Shown here: one piece after another, positions 34,968 through 42,883 of the stretch
How positions within the stretch are numbered: the stretch's first letter is position 1
How the letters are laid out: every line of letters starts with the position of its first letter
DNA from: Candidatus Tectimicrobiota bacterium
GTDB lineage: Bacteria > JACPUC01
DNA length: 64,000 nucleotides
NCBI GenBank assembly: GCA_016192455.1
Contig: JACPUC010000007.1
Span: 226,818-290,817, forward strand
Direction of reading: 5' to 3'
Position numbers and translations under genes: made by a program
Notes under the pieces: model-generated
What the model saw: the letters and a program-made list of their open reading frames with translations, nothing else
What the model was told of the DNA's origin: nothing
Databases searched by the model: none

Positions 34968-35957
34968 CTACGCCTGTTGGCAGTGCAGCCTTGTGGCGAC
35001 CTGCACCGCTTTGCTTCCCTTCAACGAGCCGGCATGGCCGAGGAATTTCCGCACGCCCTCCACGTTGACGACGAGCTTGGCGCCGGCATCCTGGGTCAGT
35101 TGAATCAGATCGCCGGCGGCCAGCGTCAGAAGCTCGCGCACCGAGATTTCCGCGCCGCCGAGTTCCACCGCGATCTCCACCTGGGTTCCCGCCACGTTCT
35201 CCGCAATGCGGCGGCGCCAGGTGTCATCCACCCCCTCTTCTTTCGTCTGGAAGCCGGTATTGAGCTTGTGGCGAATCGGCTCGAGCATGGAGTAGGGGAT
35301 GCAGATGGAGATGCGTCCCGCGCGTTGCATCTGCTCGATCTCCACCTCAAAGTGGGCCACCACCACAACCTCGGCGGGGGGGGCGATGGAGGCAAACTGC
35401 GGAATCGCTTCCTCGCGCTCGACGACCGTCCGCACCGGCAACATCACCTGCCAGGTCTTCTCGACATCCAGGAGAAGTTGCTTCACCACCTTGCGCATCA
35501 TGCGCAGCTCGATTCCCGTGTAGTCGCGCCCTTCGACGCGCGACTGGAACTGGCCGCGCCCGCCGAAAAACGCATCGATCATGTCGTAAACCAGGCGACT
35601 CTCCACGACGAGCATCGCCAAGCCATGCAGCGGCTCCATGCGGAAGATGTGCAGACTGGTGGGCAGGGGCAGAGACTTGACTAAGTCGCCAAGTTTCACG
35701 AAGGCGCTGGTAAGGAAGTTGACATCGACAGGCCGCTGCAGGCTGGTGGTGAGCGTGACGCGCATCCGGCGCCCCAGTTTTTCCTGGATCATGTCGAAGG
35801 AGGGCATCGGATCCCGTTTGACCTTCCCCTGCGACGTGAGGTCAAAGGGCACCACTTCACCGGCCGCCGGACCCGGATCGGTGCCGGTCTTGACCTCTCC
35901 CTCAACCACGCCCTTCAGGAGCGCATCCACCTCTGCCTGCGACAGGATCTGATTCAT
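34968..35957 (-). CDS. fliM: Flagellar switch protein FliM
   Basis: 329 residues, normal for FliM. The N-terminal CheY-binding motif is present (ILSQAEVDALLKGV). The central domain holds the GGxG-type loop in AFFGGRGQFQ. The C-terminal SpoA-like domain has LGGAEISVRELLTLAAGDLI and LVVNVEGVRKFLGHAGSLKG. FliM links FliG to FliN and receives CheY-P; a cheY gene is in the next transcript. Confidence 0.98.
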   Translation of the reverse strand: MNQILSQAEVDALLKGVVEGEVKTGTDPGPAAGEVVPFDLTSQGKVKRDPMPSFDMIQEKLGRRMRVTLTTSLQRPVDVNFLTSAFVKLGDLVKSLPLPTSLHIFRMEPLHGLAMLVVESRLVYDMIDAFFGGRGQFQSRVEGRDYTGIELRMMRKVVKQLLLDVEKTWQVMLPVRTVVEREEAIPQFASIAPPAEVVVVAHFEVEIEQMQRAGRISICIPYSMLEPIRHKLNTGFQTKEEGVDDTWRRRIAENVAGTQVEIAVELGGAEISVRELLTLAAGDLIQLTQDAGAKLVVNVEGVRKFLGHAGSLKGSKAVQVATRLHCQQA

Positions 35958-36021
35958 AGTTCAGTGTCGCCTCATGCCCGAAGCTGGTCTGCCATGTGCC
36001 GTGCACCGCGCCGCTGCGGGT

Positions 36022-36804
36022 TCACTCCTGCCGGGGTCGCAGTTCAAGCCTCTTCGACTCACTCCTGCCCTCGTCTGGACGTGTGAGCACTACGTCGGCG
36101 CGCTCATTGCGCTCCCGCTCGGTTGACAACAGGCTCGACACGGCAGGCCGGCTACTGCCATAACTCCAGGCGCTGAAGCGGCTCGGGTCGAGCTTGCTGG
36201 AACGCTGGAGCAGGTGGAGCACGGTCATGGCCCGCGCCATGCCGAGCTCCCAGGCAGAGGCGTAGGCGCCGCGCGCCGCCAGCTTCTGGTCCGCGTGCCC
36301 CTCGATCAGCACCTTCACCTCAACCTCACGGATGATCCGGGCAAGCTCCATCAACTGCTGCCGGCTCTGCGGGAAGAGCTCCGCCGTGCCCTCCATGAAG
36401 CGTAAGGCGGGGTTGAAGCTCACCAGGTAGCGCCCGTCATCATCGCCGGCGAGGTTGAGGCGTTTCGAGAGGTAGCCGATGGCATCCTCCTCCTCCTCGT
36501 CACGCGCCTTGGCGAGGAGATTTTGCAGCAGCTCCTCGGTCACGGGAGCCCCCTCAAGATTGCCACCTTTGCGGGGGGCAATATCTTCCTGGAGGCGGAC
36601 CTCGCTTTTCGTCCCCTTCTCCAGCACCCCCAGGGCTTCGGGGAAGAAGCTGAACGCGACTTGAACGGACTTGTTGTCCATCGAGGACATCGAGAGAAGC
36701 ATCACGAAGAACGTCAGGAGCAACGTCAACAAGTCGGAGAACGTCACCATCCAGGCGTTCGGATCGAGACTTGCGCCTGCCGGCTCCTGGAGCTTGCGGG
36801 CCAT
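36022..36804 (-). CDS. motB: Stator protein MotB with ion-binding Asp
   Basis: 260 residues. The single membrane helix begins at about residue 18 (WMVTFSDLLTLLLTFFVMLL) with the ion-binding Asp at residue 24. The C-terminal OmpA-like domain is present but divergent: EGHADQ replaces EGHTD, and the usual NRRVE block reads RERNERADVVL. MotB anchors MotA to peptidoglycan and forms the ion path. It is the second of two MotB-type genes after motA; the other lacks the Asp. Confidence 0.93.
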   Translation of the reverse strand: MARKLQEPAGASLDPNAWMVTFSDLLTLLLTFFVMLLSMSSMDNKSVQVAFSFFPEALGVLEKGTKSEVRLQEDIAPRKGGNLEGAPVTEELLQNLLAKARDEEEEDAIGYLSKRLNLAGDDDGRYLVSFNPALRFMEGTAELFPQSRQQLMELARIIREVEVKVLIEGHADQKLAARGAYASAWELGMARAMTVLHLLQRSSKLDPSRFSAWSYGSSRPAVSSLLSTERERNERADVVLTRPDEGRSESKRLELRPRQE

Positions 36805-37024
36805 ACGCGCGCACTTTCTGTCGTGGTCCCCGCGGGGTGGGACCGGGAGTCTCTCCTAGAGGCGCCTCGCCTCCCGTCGTCGCATGCTGCGGGCGCCAGG
36901 TCGGTCCTAGGACTCCGCCACGGGGGTGCATCGCGCGATTTGCCGCCAGCCCCGCGCGCTCCACGGCTGCCGCCGCCAGAGGCTCCGCGCTGACCGCGGG
37001 GGAAGGAGGCCGCGCGCCACCCAT

Positions 37025-37813
37025 TCAGAACGTCGTCGAGAAGGTGAACCCCTTGAAATCGAAGAGGCGCTGCTTCACGTTCCGTTTGCGCAGCGGGCCG
37101 ACGAGCCTGATCTCGACGCGCCGATTCCGCACCCTGCCCTCTTCCACATCGTTGGTGTCAATCGGATGCTCCGCCCCGCGACCCACGGCCATGAGGCGCC
37201 GTGCCGCCACCCCCCGCCGCTCCAGGTAGCGCAGCACCTCCACGGCGCGCGCGCCCGACAGCTCCCAGCTCGTCGGGAACAGTCCCCCCTGGGGTGGAAC
37301 ATTGTCGGTATGCCCCTCAACGACGATGTTGTTCGTTGTCTGCAAGGCGAGGCCCGCCACCGCGTCGAGGTACGTATAAGCCTGGGGCTTCAAGGTGGCG
37401 CCGCCCGGCAGGAAGAGGAGACTGCTGCCGAGCGAGATCGCCACGTTCTCTTCGCGGGAGATGACCTCGTCCTCGCTCGTCGCCTCATCAGCGGGGTCGC
37501 CGGACCATGCCTTCACCTTCATGCCCAAACGACGGAACGTCTCGAGACTTGCCTTCAGGCCTTCATCCTCCGGGTTCAGGATCGGGGCCTGCGGGGGCAT
37601 CAGCGACTTGCCCGGCTCAAATTGCACCCCTCCCGGCAGAATGCCGAAGCTGCCCAGCAGCGAGCCGATCGCCAGGCGCTGCCGGTTATCGTCCTTCACC
37701 GAAATCGAGTTCAGGAGGATGAAGAACGCCAGCAGCAAGGTAGCCAACGCGGTCATCAGCACCACGAAGGAGCCCGCCTGCTGGGCCTCTTGCTTGGCTT
37801 TCCCGCGCGCCAT
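37025..37813 (-). CDS. MotB paralogue lacking the ion-binding Asp
   Basis: 262 residues. The membrane helix SFVVLMTALATLLLAFFILL aligns with that of the neighbouring MotB, but the Asp position is Ala22 (MTALATLLL against FSDLLTLLL), so it cannot carry ions the usual way. Its OmpA-like domain is canonical: IVVEGHTDNVPPQGG and VRNRRVEIRLVG. It lies directly downstream of motA with a GGGGGAG ribosome-binding site. It may pair with the Asp-bearing MotB in a mixed stator, supplying wall binding, or play a separate structural role. The Ala is read directly from the GCG codon. Confidence 0.9.
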   Translation of the reverse strand: MARGKAKQEAQQAGSFVVLMTALATLLLAFFILLNSISVKDDNRQRLAIGSLLGSFGILPGGVQFEPGKSLMPPQAPILNPEDEGLKASLETFRRLGMKVKAWSGDPADEATSEDEVISREENVAISLGSSLLFLPGGATLKPQAYTYLDAVAGLALQTTNNIVVEGHTDNVPPQGGLFPTSWELSGARAVEVLRYLERRGVAARRLMAVGRGAEHPIDTNDVEEGRVRNRRVEIRLVGPLRKRNVKQRLFDFKGFTFSTTF

Positions 37814-37851
37814 TCCACTCCCCCAACCTTGGTGTGCCGCGTCTCGACGAG

Positions 37852-38613
37852 CTAGAAGGATGACTGCCGCAGCCGCGGCGACAGGAACGCATGCAGCTTC
37901 TGCTCGACGATGCGCGGGTTATCGCCGGCGGTGATCGAGAGGATGCCCTCGATCATCAGCTCCTTCTCGAGCTGCTCTTCGCTGGAGCGCGTGCGCAGCT
38001 TGCCGGCGATGGGCAAGAAGAAGACGTTGGCGAAGATGGCGCCGTAGAAGGTGGTGATCAGGGCGACCGCCATGGCGGGGCCGATCCTGCTCGGGTCATC
38101 GAGAGCTTGCAACATCTGCACCAGCCCCACGAGGGTGCCGATGAGGCCCATGGCCGGCGCGAAGGTGCCCAGCGTTTGAAACAGCTCCGCTCCCAGGCGG
38201 TGGCGGTTCTGCGAGAACTCCAGCTCGGTCTCGAGGATATCCTCGATCGCCTTGGGTTCCATCCCATCGATGACGAGCTGGAAGCCCTTCGCCAGGAAGC
38301 TGTCGGTAATTTCGTCCGCCACCCCTTGCAAGGCCAGGATGCCGTCCCGCCGCGCCACGGTCGAGAACTGCACAAACTTCGGGATCCACGCGTGCGGCGT
38401 CGTCGACTTGAAGAAAAACGCATGCCGCACCACCGCGAGGCTGCCGATCATCTCCTTCAAGGGGTAGTTGACGAGGCCCGTGCCCAGGGTGCCGCCGGCC
38501 ACGATCATCAGCGAGGGGATATCCCAGAAGGCCATCAGGCCACCGCCGCTCAGGATCGCGAAGAAGATGAGCCCGAATGCCGAGGCGATCCCCAGGAGAG
38601 TTGCAAGGTCCAC
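37852..38613 (-). CDS. motA: Stator protein MotA
   Basis: 253 residues from a GTG at 38613 with GAGGAG just upstream. Four membrane segments are visible: two near the N-terminus (GIASAFGLIFFAILSGGGLM, PSLMIVAGGTLGTGLVNYPL) and two after the cytosolic loop (GTFAPAMGLIGTLVGLVQML, MAVALITTFYGAIFANVFFL). The loop between has the charged DGILALQGVADEITDSF region that contacts FliG. It is the first gene after the sigma-54 element at 38723-38738, followed by two MotB-type genes. Proton or sodium use cannot be read with confidence. Confidence 0.96.
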   Translation of the reverse strand: MDLATLLGIASAFGLIFFAILSGGGLMAFWDIPSLMIVAGGTLGTGLVNYPLKEMIGSLAVVRHAFFFKSTTPHAWIPKFVQFSTVARRDGILALQGVADEITDSFLAKGFQLVIDGMEPKAIEDILETELEFSQNRHRLGAELFQTLGTFAPAMGLIGTLVGLVQMLQALDDPSRIGPAMAVALITTFYGAIFANVFFLPIAGKLRTRSSEEQLEKELMIEGILSITAGDNPRIVEQKLHAFLSPRLRQSSF

Positions 38614-39096
38614 GATGGCTCCTCGAAAGGATGGGGGTGCGTCAGGTCACCTCGGCGCGCCTGGCCGCCTGGTCATTAGGAAGCGGGCTTCCAGCGCCGG
38701 CGGGGCGACGCCCTCGATCAGGTGCAAGCAATATGCCATGCAGGGGGCCGACGCTGGCCGGCGCATGAAGGCCGGCCGAAGCGGTGACGGCCAGGTCTGA
38801 GCAGCCTTCCCCGATGAAGCCAGGGAGGGGAGCTGTTAGATTTTCGTCCCTCTCCAGGAGAAGCTGACGATCCGTTGACGCTGCGGTGGAGTACTGCTTG
38901 CCGCCGGCTTGCCACGAAGGACGGCGTGCCCGGGGGCTGCTCCCGTGGCCCTGCCCATGCGCCGATTCCGTGCCCGACCAAGCCCTGCGCCGCGGCCAGC
39001 CGGGAGCGACGCGCCTCGGGCGGTCAGCCGCGGGCAGGTGGTTCGGGGTGTCCGGCGGAACGCTTCGGAGCAAGCCCGGCGGCGGCCGGAGGAGGC
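38614..39096. other. 483-bp gap upstream of motA
   Basis: No supported gene. The gap contains the sigma-54 element at 38723-38738, about 100 nt of motA leader, and the 3' flank of the frameshifted repeat-protein gene. A purine-rich/pyrimidine-rich pair around 38822-38858 with an intervening ATTTTC could form a weak hairpin, but the pairing is imperfect. Confidence 0.65.
38723..38738 (-). promoter_or_regulatory. Sigma-54 promoter for motA-motB-fliM-...-fliQ
   Basis: Minus-strand TGGCATATTGCTTGCA has TGGCA and TTGCA with the required 10-nt GG-to-GC spacing. The predicted start near 38711 is about 98 nt upstream of the motA GTG. Confidence 0.85.
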
Positions 39097-39800
39097 TCAG
39101 CGAAAGATGAGGAGGGCTGCAAGGAGGAGCAGGCCAAGCCAGGTGAGCGGGAAGTAGTAGGAGAGGATGAGGCGCTGTCGACGAGCCACGCTGCCCAGAT
39201 CGGCGAGCTTGTCATCGAGGTGCTGCACGAATTCGAGCTGGTGCTGCCAGATTTTGGTCAGGGGACTCCAGATGCGGTGCTGAGAGTTCTGCAGGAGGGC
39301 CGCGTGACTCTTGTGGAGCTGTGCCGCTAGCGAGGCTTCGAGCTGCTCAAATCGCAGCGCAAGATCATCCACCCCTTCCCCGGAAGAATCCGGCGTGAAC
39401 TGCGCCGCCTCAGCCGCCGGGAAGGAAACTTCCAGCGGATCATCCTCGGGAAACTCAGGACTCTGGTCAGGCGGAGGCAAACTTCCAGCGGATCATCCTC
39501 GGGAAACTCAGGACTCTGGTCAGGCGGAGGCTGCCGATCCACCCCTTCCCCGGAAGAATCCGGCGTGAGCTGCGCCGCCTCAGCCGCCGGGAAGGAAACT
39601 TCCAGCGGATCATCCTCGGGAAACTCAGGACTCTGGTCAGGCGGAGGCTGCCGAACCTCTGCGGCAATCTCTTGGGGCGTCACCGGCGATTCCAGCTTGG
39701 AGGCATCGAGCGAGAACTCACCGATGGAGATGTGACCATCTCCATCGAACTCAACCTTTTCAGGCATCCCGTTCTGCGGCTCCTGATCACTCCGGGCCAT
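39097..39800 (-). pseudogene. Frame-broken tail-anchored protein with 39-residue repeats
   Basis: Two frames together read as one protein. The first (from ATG 39800) gives a 50-residue head, one full 39-residue repeat (RQPPPDQSPEFPEDDPLEV then SFPAAEAAQLTPDSSGEGVD) and half of the next. The frame then slips into nonsense. The other frame picks up the last repeat and continues to a coiled region (FEQLEASLAAQLHKSHAALL, LEFVQHLDDKLADLG) and a C-terminal membrane helix (FPLTWLGLLLLAALLIFR) ending at 39097. Adding back 64 nt would give three full repeats and a single frame of 255 residues. The head holds EFDGDGHISIGE (residues 17-28), which fits an EF-hand loop except for Glu at position 1. It shares the transcript of the receiver-TPR gene. 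A true mutation or an assembly collapse are both possible. Confidence 0.75.
39367..39653 (-). repeat. 117-bp tandem repeat, 2.5 copies with a 64-nt loss
   Basis: Nearly identical units occur at 39367-39478 (112 nt), 39479-39536 (58 nt, partial) and 39537-39653 (117 nt, complete). The full unit is 117 bp or 39 codons. The junction of the first two lacks 64 nt relative to two complete units, which is not a multiple of three and breaks the reading frame. Confidence 0.9.
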
Positions 39801-40027
39801 CCCTCACCTCTCAGCACGCGTCGAACCTGCGACGACGCGCCTCTGGCGTTCACGCGCTCCCCCCGCTCACCGACCGGGAATTGCCTCCACGACCACGCGG
39901 CCCGCCGACCGCGGTCCGCATGCCGCAACCAAGCTAGCAGCCGGGCGGGTTGGTCCGCCGCCGGCCATCGTGCCGCGCCCACCTTCCGCGGGCCTTGCGC
40001 AGGCCGAGGCGCGCACCCCCGCCACGC

Positions 40028-41623
40028 TCAAGCGGCCTGGCCAGCCTCCGACTCGACCATCGCCGCCGATCCTTCCTGGCTCGTTGCCCGCTGAAGGCTG
40101 CTTTCAACGAAATGGAGGAGCTGCTTCACCCTCTGATTCGTCGGGTCCATCTCGAGGGCGCGGTGCAGCACCGGCACGGCCTCCGCGGCTTCCTGCGCCT
40201 CGATGTGCGCCCGCGCCAAGTTACAGAGAATCACAACGTTCCTCGGATCGAGGTCCAGAGCCTTGGTGTACTCTCTCATGGCCTCCTGATACTTCTTCTG
40301 CTTGCGCAGCAGCAGCCCGTAGTGGTTGTGCGCAATGACCGCCCGCTGCAGGTGCCCGGAGCGGCTCCAGACGTTTGCCGCTTCCTCGTACAAGCCGGCT
40401 CGAAGATTGGCCTCGCCAATCTGCCGTTGCAAGCTGAGGTCGTTGGGCTTGAGAGTGGTGGCCTGATCGAAGGCCTCCTTCGCCTTCTCTCGATCCCCCG
40501 AAGCAAGCAACGCTTGGCCGAGGTAGCTCCAGTCCTGCGCGGTGGTCGGCGTTTGCTGCGTCAAATCTTCCAGCACGGCTTGCGCTTTTTCCTGATCGTG
40601 CATCGCCTCGTAGGAGACCATGAGGTTGTACTTTGCCGAGATTCGTTCTGGATCGAGCGCCAGGGAGCGTTCATAGCTCTGGGCAGCGCGAAGCTGCAGG
40701 GACTCATCCCCCGAGCTGAAGGCCAAACATGCGAAGACCTGACCAAGGCCATCGTAGTGAGCCGCAAACACCTTCGGGGGCGTGTCGAAGAGCTCCGCGA
40801 ACTGAATCCCTTCCTCGAAGACCTGCATCGCCTCATCGTACTGCTCAGCCTGAAGATAGGCCTCGCCAAGTTTTTGACATGCCTCGGGGCTGCGGGCAAT
40901 CTGCTTGAAACGCGTCAGCACTTTTATTGCGGCGGCGTAGTCCTCCCGATCCATGTGGATTTGCGCCAGCTCGAGGTGGGCGATCGGCTTACGCCGGTCA
41001 ACGTTGATCCCCTGGTGATAGAGACTGACGGCGTAGGTGTACCGCCCCTTCAGGACGGCCACCTGAGCCAGGGCGCAGAGCGCCTCATAGTGCTCGGCGT
41101 CGACGCGTAAGACGCGCACGACGTACGTTCCGGCTTCCGTGAGAAGCTGCTCGCGTCTGCTCACCGTCCCAGCTTCCCCCTGCCCGGACGCTTCCGCCTT
41201 CGCCTCCTCGGCCGCAGCTACCAGCTCTTGCGCGCGCTTCACCTCGTTGGCGCAGAGGCGATCGAGCATCTCCTCGATGGACGCCGGGATGAGCGGCTTG
41301 CTGAGACAGTAGGGAATCCCCCCGGAATTGGCCGCCAACACGTCTTCCTCGGTTTGGAAACTGCCGGTCAGGATGAACGGAATGTGCTGGGTTGCCTCTG
41401 TCTCGCTTAGCAAGGTGAAGAATTCGGGCGCCGTCTTATCGCCGAGGTCCTGATCGGCGACGATGACGTCGACACTCGACTGTTCGAGAATGCGCAGGGC
41501 CTCCTGGCAGCTCAACGCCTCCGATGTCTCCCGGAACCCCAAGGCGCGTATGGCCTGGCGTGTGGCCGCGCGGCTCGGCTTCGAGGCGTCGACAAGGAGC
41601 AGATGGGCGGTTCGTTTGCTCAC
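40028..41623 (-). CDS. Response-regulator receiver domain with TPR repeats
   Basis: 531 residues from a GTG at 41623 with AAGGGAG 8 nt upstream; an ATG 30 nt earlier is an alternative. Residues 5-125 are a receiver domain with D12 (LLLVDAS), phospho-acceptor D57 (VIVADQDL) and the conserved Lys in CLSKPL. Only one Asp of the usual acidic pair is visible. From about 150 to 510 are eight or more TPR repeats (ALCALAQVAVLKGRYTYAVS, AKYNLMVSYEAMHDQEKAQA, NHYGLLLRKQKKYQEAMREY). There is no DNA-binding or enzymatic output, so it probably acts by phosphorylation-controlled protein binding. It is the first gene after a strong sigma-54 element. The partner is unknown. Confidence 0.85.
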   Translation of the reverse strand: MSKRTAHLLLVDASKPSRAATRQAIRALGFRETSEALSCQEALRILEQSSVDVIVADQDLGDKTAPEFFTLLSETEATQHIPFILTGSFQTEEDVLAANSGGIPYCLSKPLIPASIEEMLDRLCANEVKRAQELVAAAEEAKAEASGQGEAGTVSRREQLLTEAGTYVVRVLRVDAEHYEALCALAQVAVLKGRYTYAVSLYHQGINVDRRKPIAHLELAQIHMDREDYAAAIKVLTRFKQIARSPEACQKLGEAYLQAEQYDEAMQVFEEGIQFAELFDTPPKVFAAHYDGLGQVFACLAFSSGDESLQLRAAQSYERSLALDPERISAKYNLMVSYEAMHDQEKAQAVLEDLTQQTPTTAQDWSYLGQALLASGDREKAKEAFDQATTLKPNDLSLQRQIGEANLRAGLYEEAANVWSRSGHLQRAVIAHNHYGLLLRKQKKYQEAMREYTKALDLDPRNVVILCNLARAHIEAQEAAEAVPVLHRALEMDPTNQRVKQLLHFVESSLQRATSQEGSAAMVESEAGQAA

Positions 41624-41693
41624 GCCGGAGCTCCCTTGTAGGTCACGCGACATCCACTTGGCGCCACACCACGCCCCGTCGCTGGCTCTGATG

Positions 41694-41709
41694 AGCAACA
41701 ACTATGCCA
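41694..41709 (-). promoter_or_regulatory. Sigma-54 promoter for the receiver-TPR gene
   Basis: Minus-strand TGGCATAGTTGTTGCT has TGGCA and TTGCT with correct spacing. The predicted start near 41683 is about 60 nt before the GTG. A 12-bp inverted repeat GGGGAAGTCCCC lies at 41725-41736, just upstream of the -24 region. Confidence 0.85.
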
Positions 41710-41836
41710 ACTTCGAAGACCCACGGGGAAGTCCCCGGCCCTTCGCCCGCTCCTGCGTCCCCGGACGTTCGCCTCCACCGGGCTCGTGCTGGCGCCGCCC
41801 CTGCGGCAGAGGTCTGGCAGAGGTGGGGCAGGTCGC

Positions 41837-42883
41837 TCACCCCGCCAGGAGGAGGGCGCGGTTGCGCTGCGCCTGCTCATGGTCGGGGTTCAGGGCGAGG
41901 GCATGCTCGTATGCCTGCAAGGCATCGGCGTCACGCTCCTCGTAGTAGTAGAGGTTGCCGAGGTTGACGTAGGCATCGGTGTAGGTCGGATCGCAGCGCA
42001 GCGCGGCCCGCAGCGCCGCCTCCGCGTCGCCGCTGCGGCCTTCACGCCGCAGCAGCACGCCGAGGTTGTTGTAAGCGACCGCAAACTCCCCTTCGAGCTG
42101 GGTGGCGCGTTGCAGCGCCGCGATAGCTTCGGCGCGGCTGCCGACACGTTCACGCAGCAACCCCAGCCGGTTCCACAGGGCCGCCGAGCGCGGCGCCAGA
42201 CGCAGCGCCGCCTCGTACACCGCAACCGCTTCATGCAGCTTTCCTTGACTGCAGAGCACGCCGGCGAGATTCGTGTACCCATGGAGCGACTGCGGGTTCA
42301 CCTCCAGCGCGCCCCGTAGGTGCGCCAGCGCCGCCGTGTCGTCCCCCTCCGCCAGCTCGATGGCGGCAAGGTTCGTCGCGGCGCGGTAGTCTCCCGCATC
42401 CGCGGCGAGCACCTCTTCGTAGAGACGGCTCGCCTCAGCCCGCTCTCCCACCCGCTCGCGGCAGACCGCGAGCCCGAACGCCGCCTCCTGCCACTGCCGC
42501 GGCCTCGCGGCACCGCCATGTGCCGCCGACACGACGCGGCGGAACAGGGTGGCGGCCTCCTCCAGCTCGCCGAGGCGCTCGAGCGTCTGTGCCAGCCGCA
42601 GCTCCAGCCAGGTGCGCGCGGACAACTCTTCGCCGCAGCCGCGCGCCGGGCTTGCGGCGCCTTCCGCTGACCCGGCGGCGCCACAGGGCGCAGGCGAAGC
42701 GCGCGGCGCATCGCCGTTTGACGCCTCCCCGCCAGCCTCTCCCGGTAGCACGCGGAGCGCCTCCCGAAACGCCGCCCGCGCCTCCTCCCAGGCTCCGCCC
42801 TGCAGGGCCGCGATACCACGCTCAGTCGCAGCCGCGGCGGGAGCCGGAAAATTGCTCGGGAGGGTGTTGCCAGTGAGGCTCAT
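41837..42883 (-). CDS. TPR-repeat protein
   Basis: 348 residues from the ATG at 42883, which has AGGAG upstream and overlaps the preceding gene's stop (ATGA). Residues about 25-45 and 80-340 are TPR repeats (AAIELAEGDDTAALAHLRGA, TNLAGVLCSQGKLHEAVAVY, NNLGVLLRREGRSGDAEAAL, VNLGNLYYYEERDADALQAY). There is no signal peptide and no enzyme domain. It is translationally coupled to a GT2-TPR glycosyltransferase and likely acts with it, for example in recognising a protein acceptor (inference). Confidence 0.85.
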   Translation of the reverse strand: MSLTGNTLPSNFPAPAAAATERGIAALQGGAWEEARAAFREALRVLPGEAGGEASNGDAPRASPAPCGAAGSAEGAASPARGCGEELSARTWLELRLAQTLERLGELEEAATLFRRVVSAAHGGAARPRQWQEAAFGLAVCRERVGERAEASRLYEEVLAADAGDYRAATNLAAIELAEGDDTAALAHLRGALEVNPQSLHGYTNLAGVLCSQGKLHEAVAVYEAALRLAPRSAALWNRLGLLRERVGSRAEAIAALQRATQLEGEFAVAYNNLGVLLRREGRSGDAEAALRAALRCDPTYTDAYVNLGNLYYYEERDADALQAYEHALALNPDHEQAQRNRALLLAG

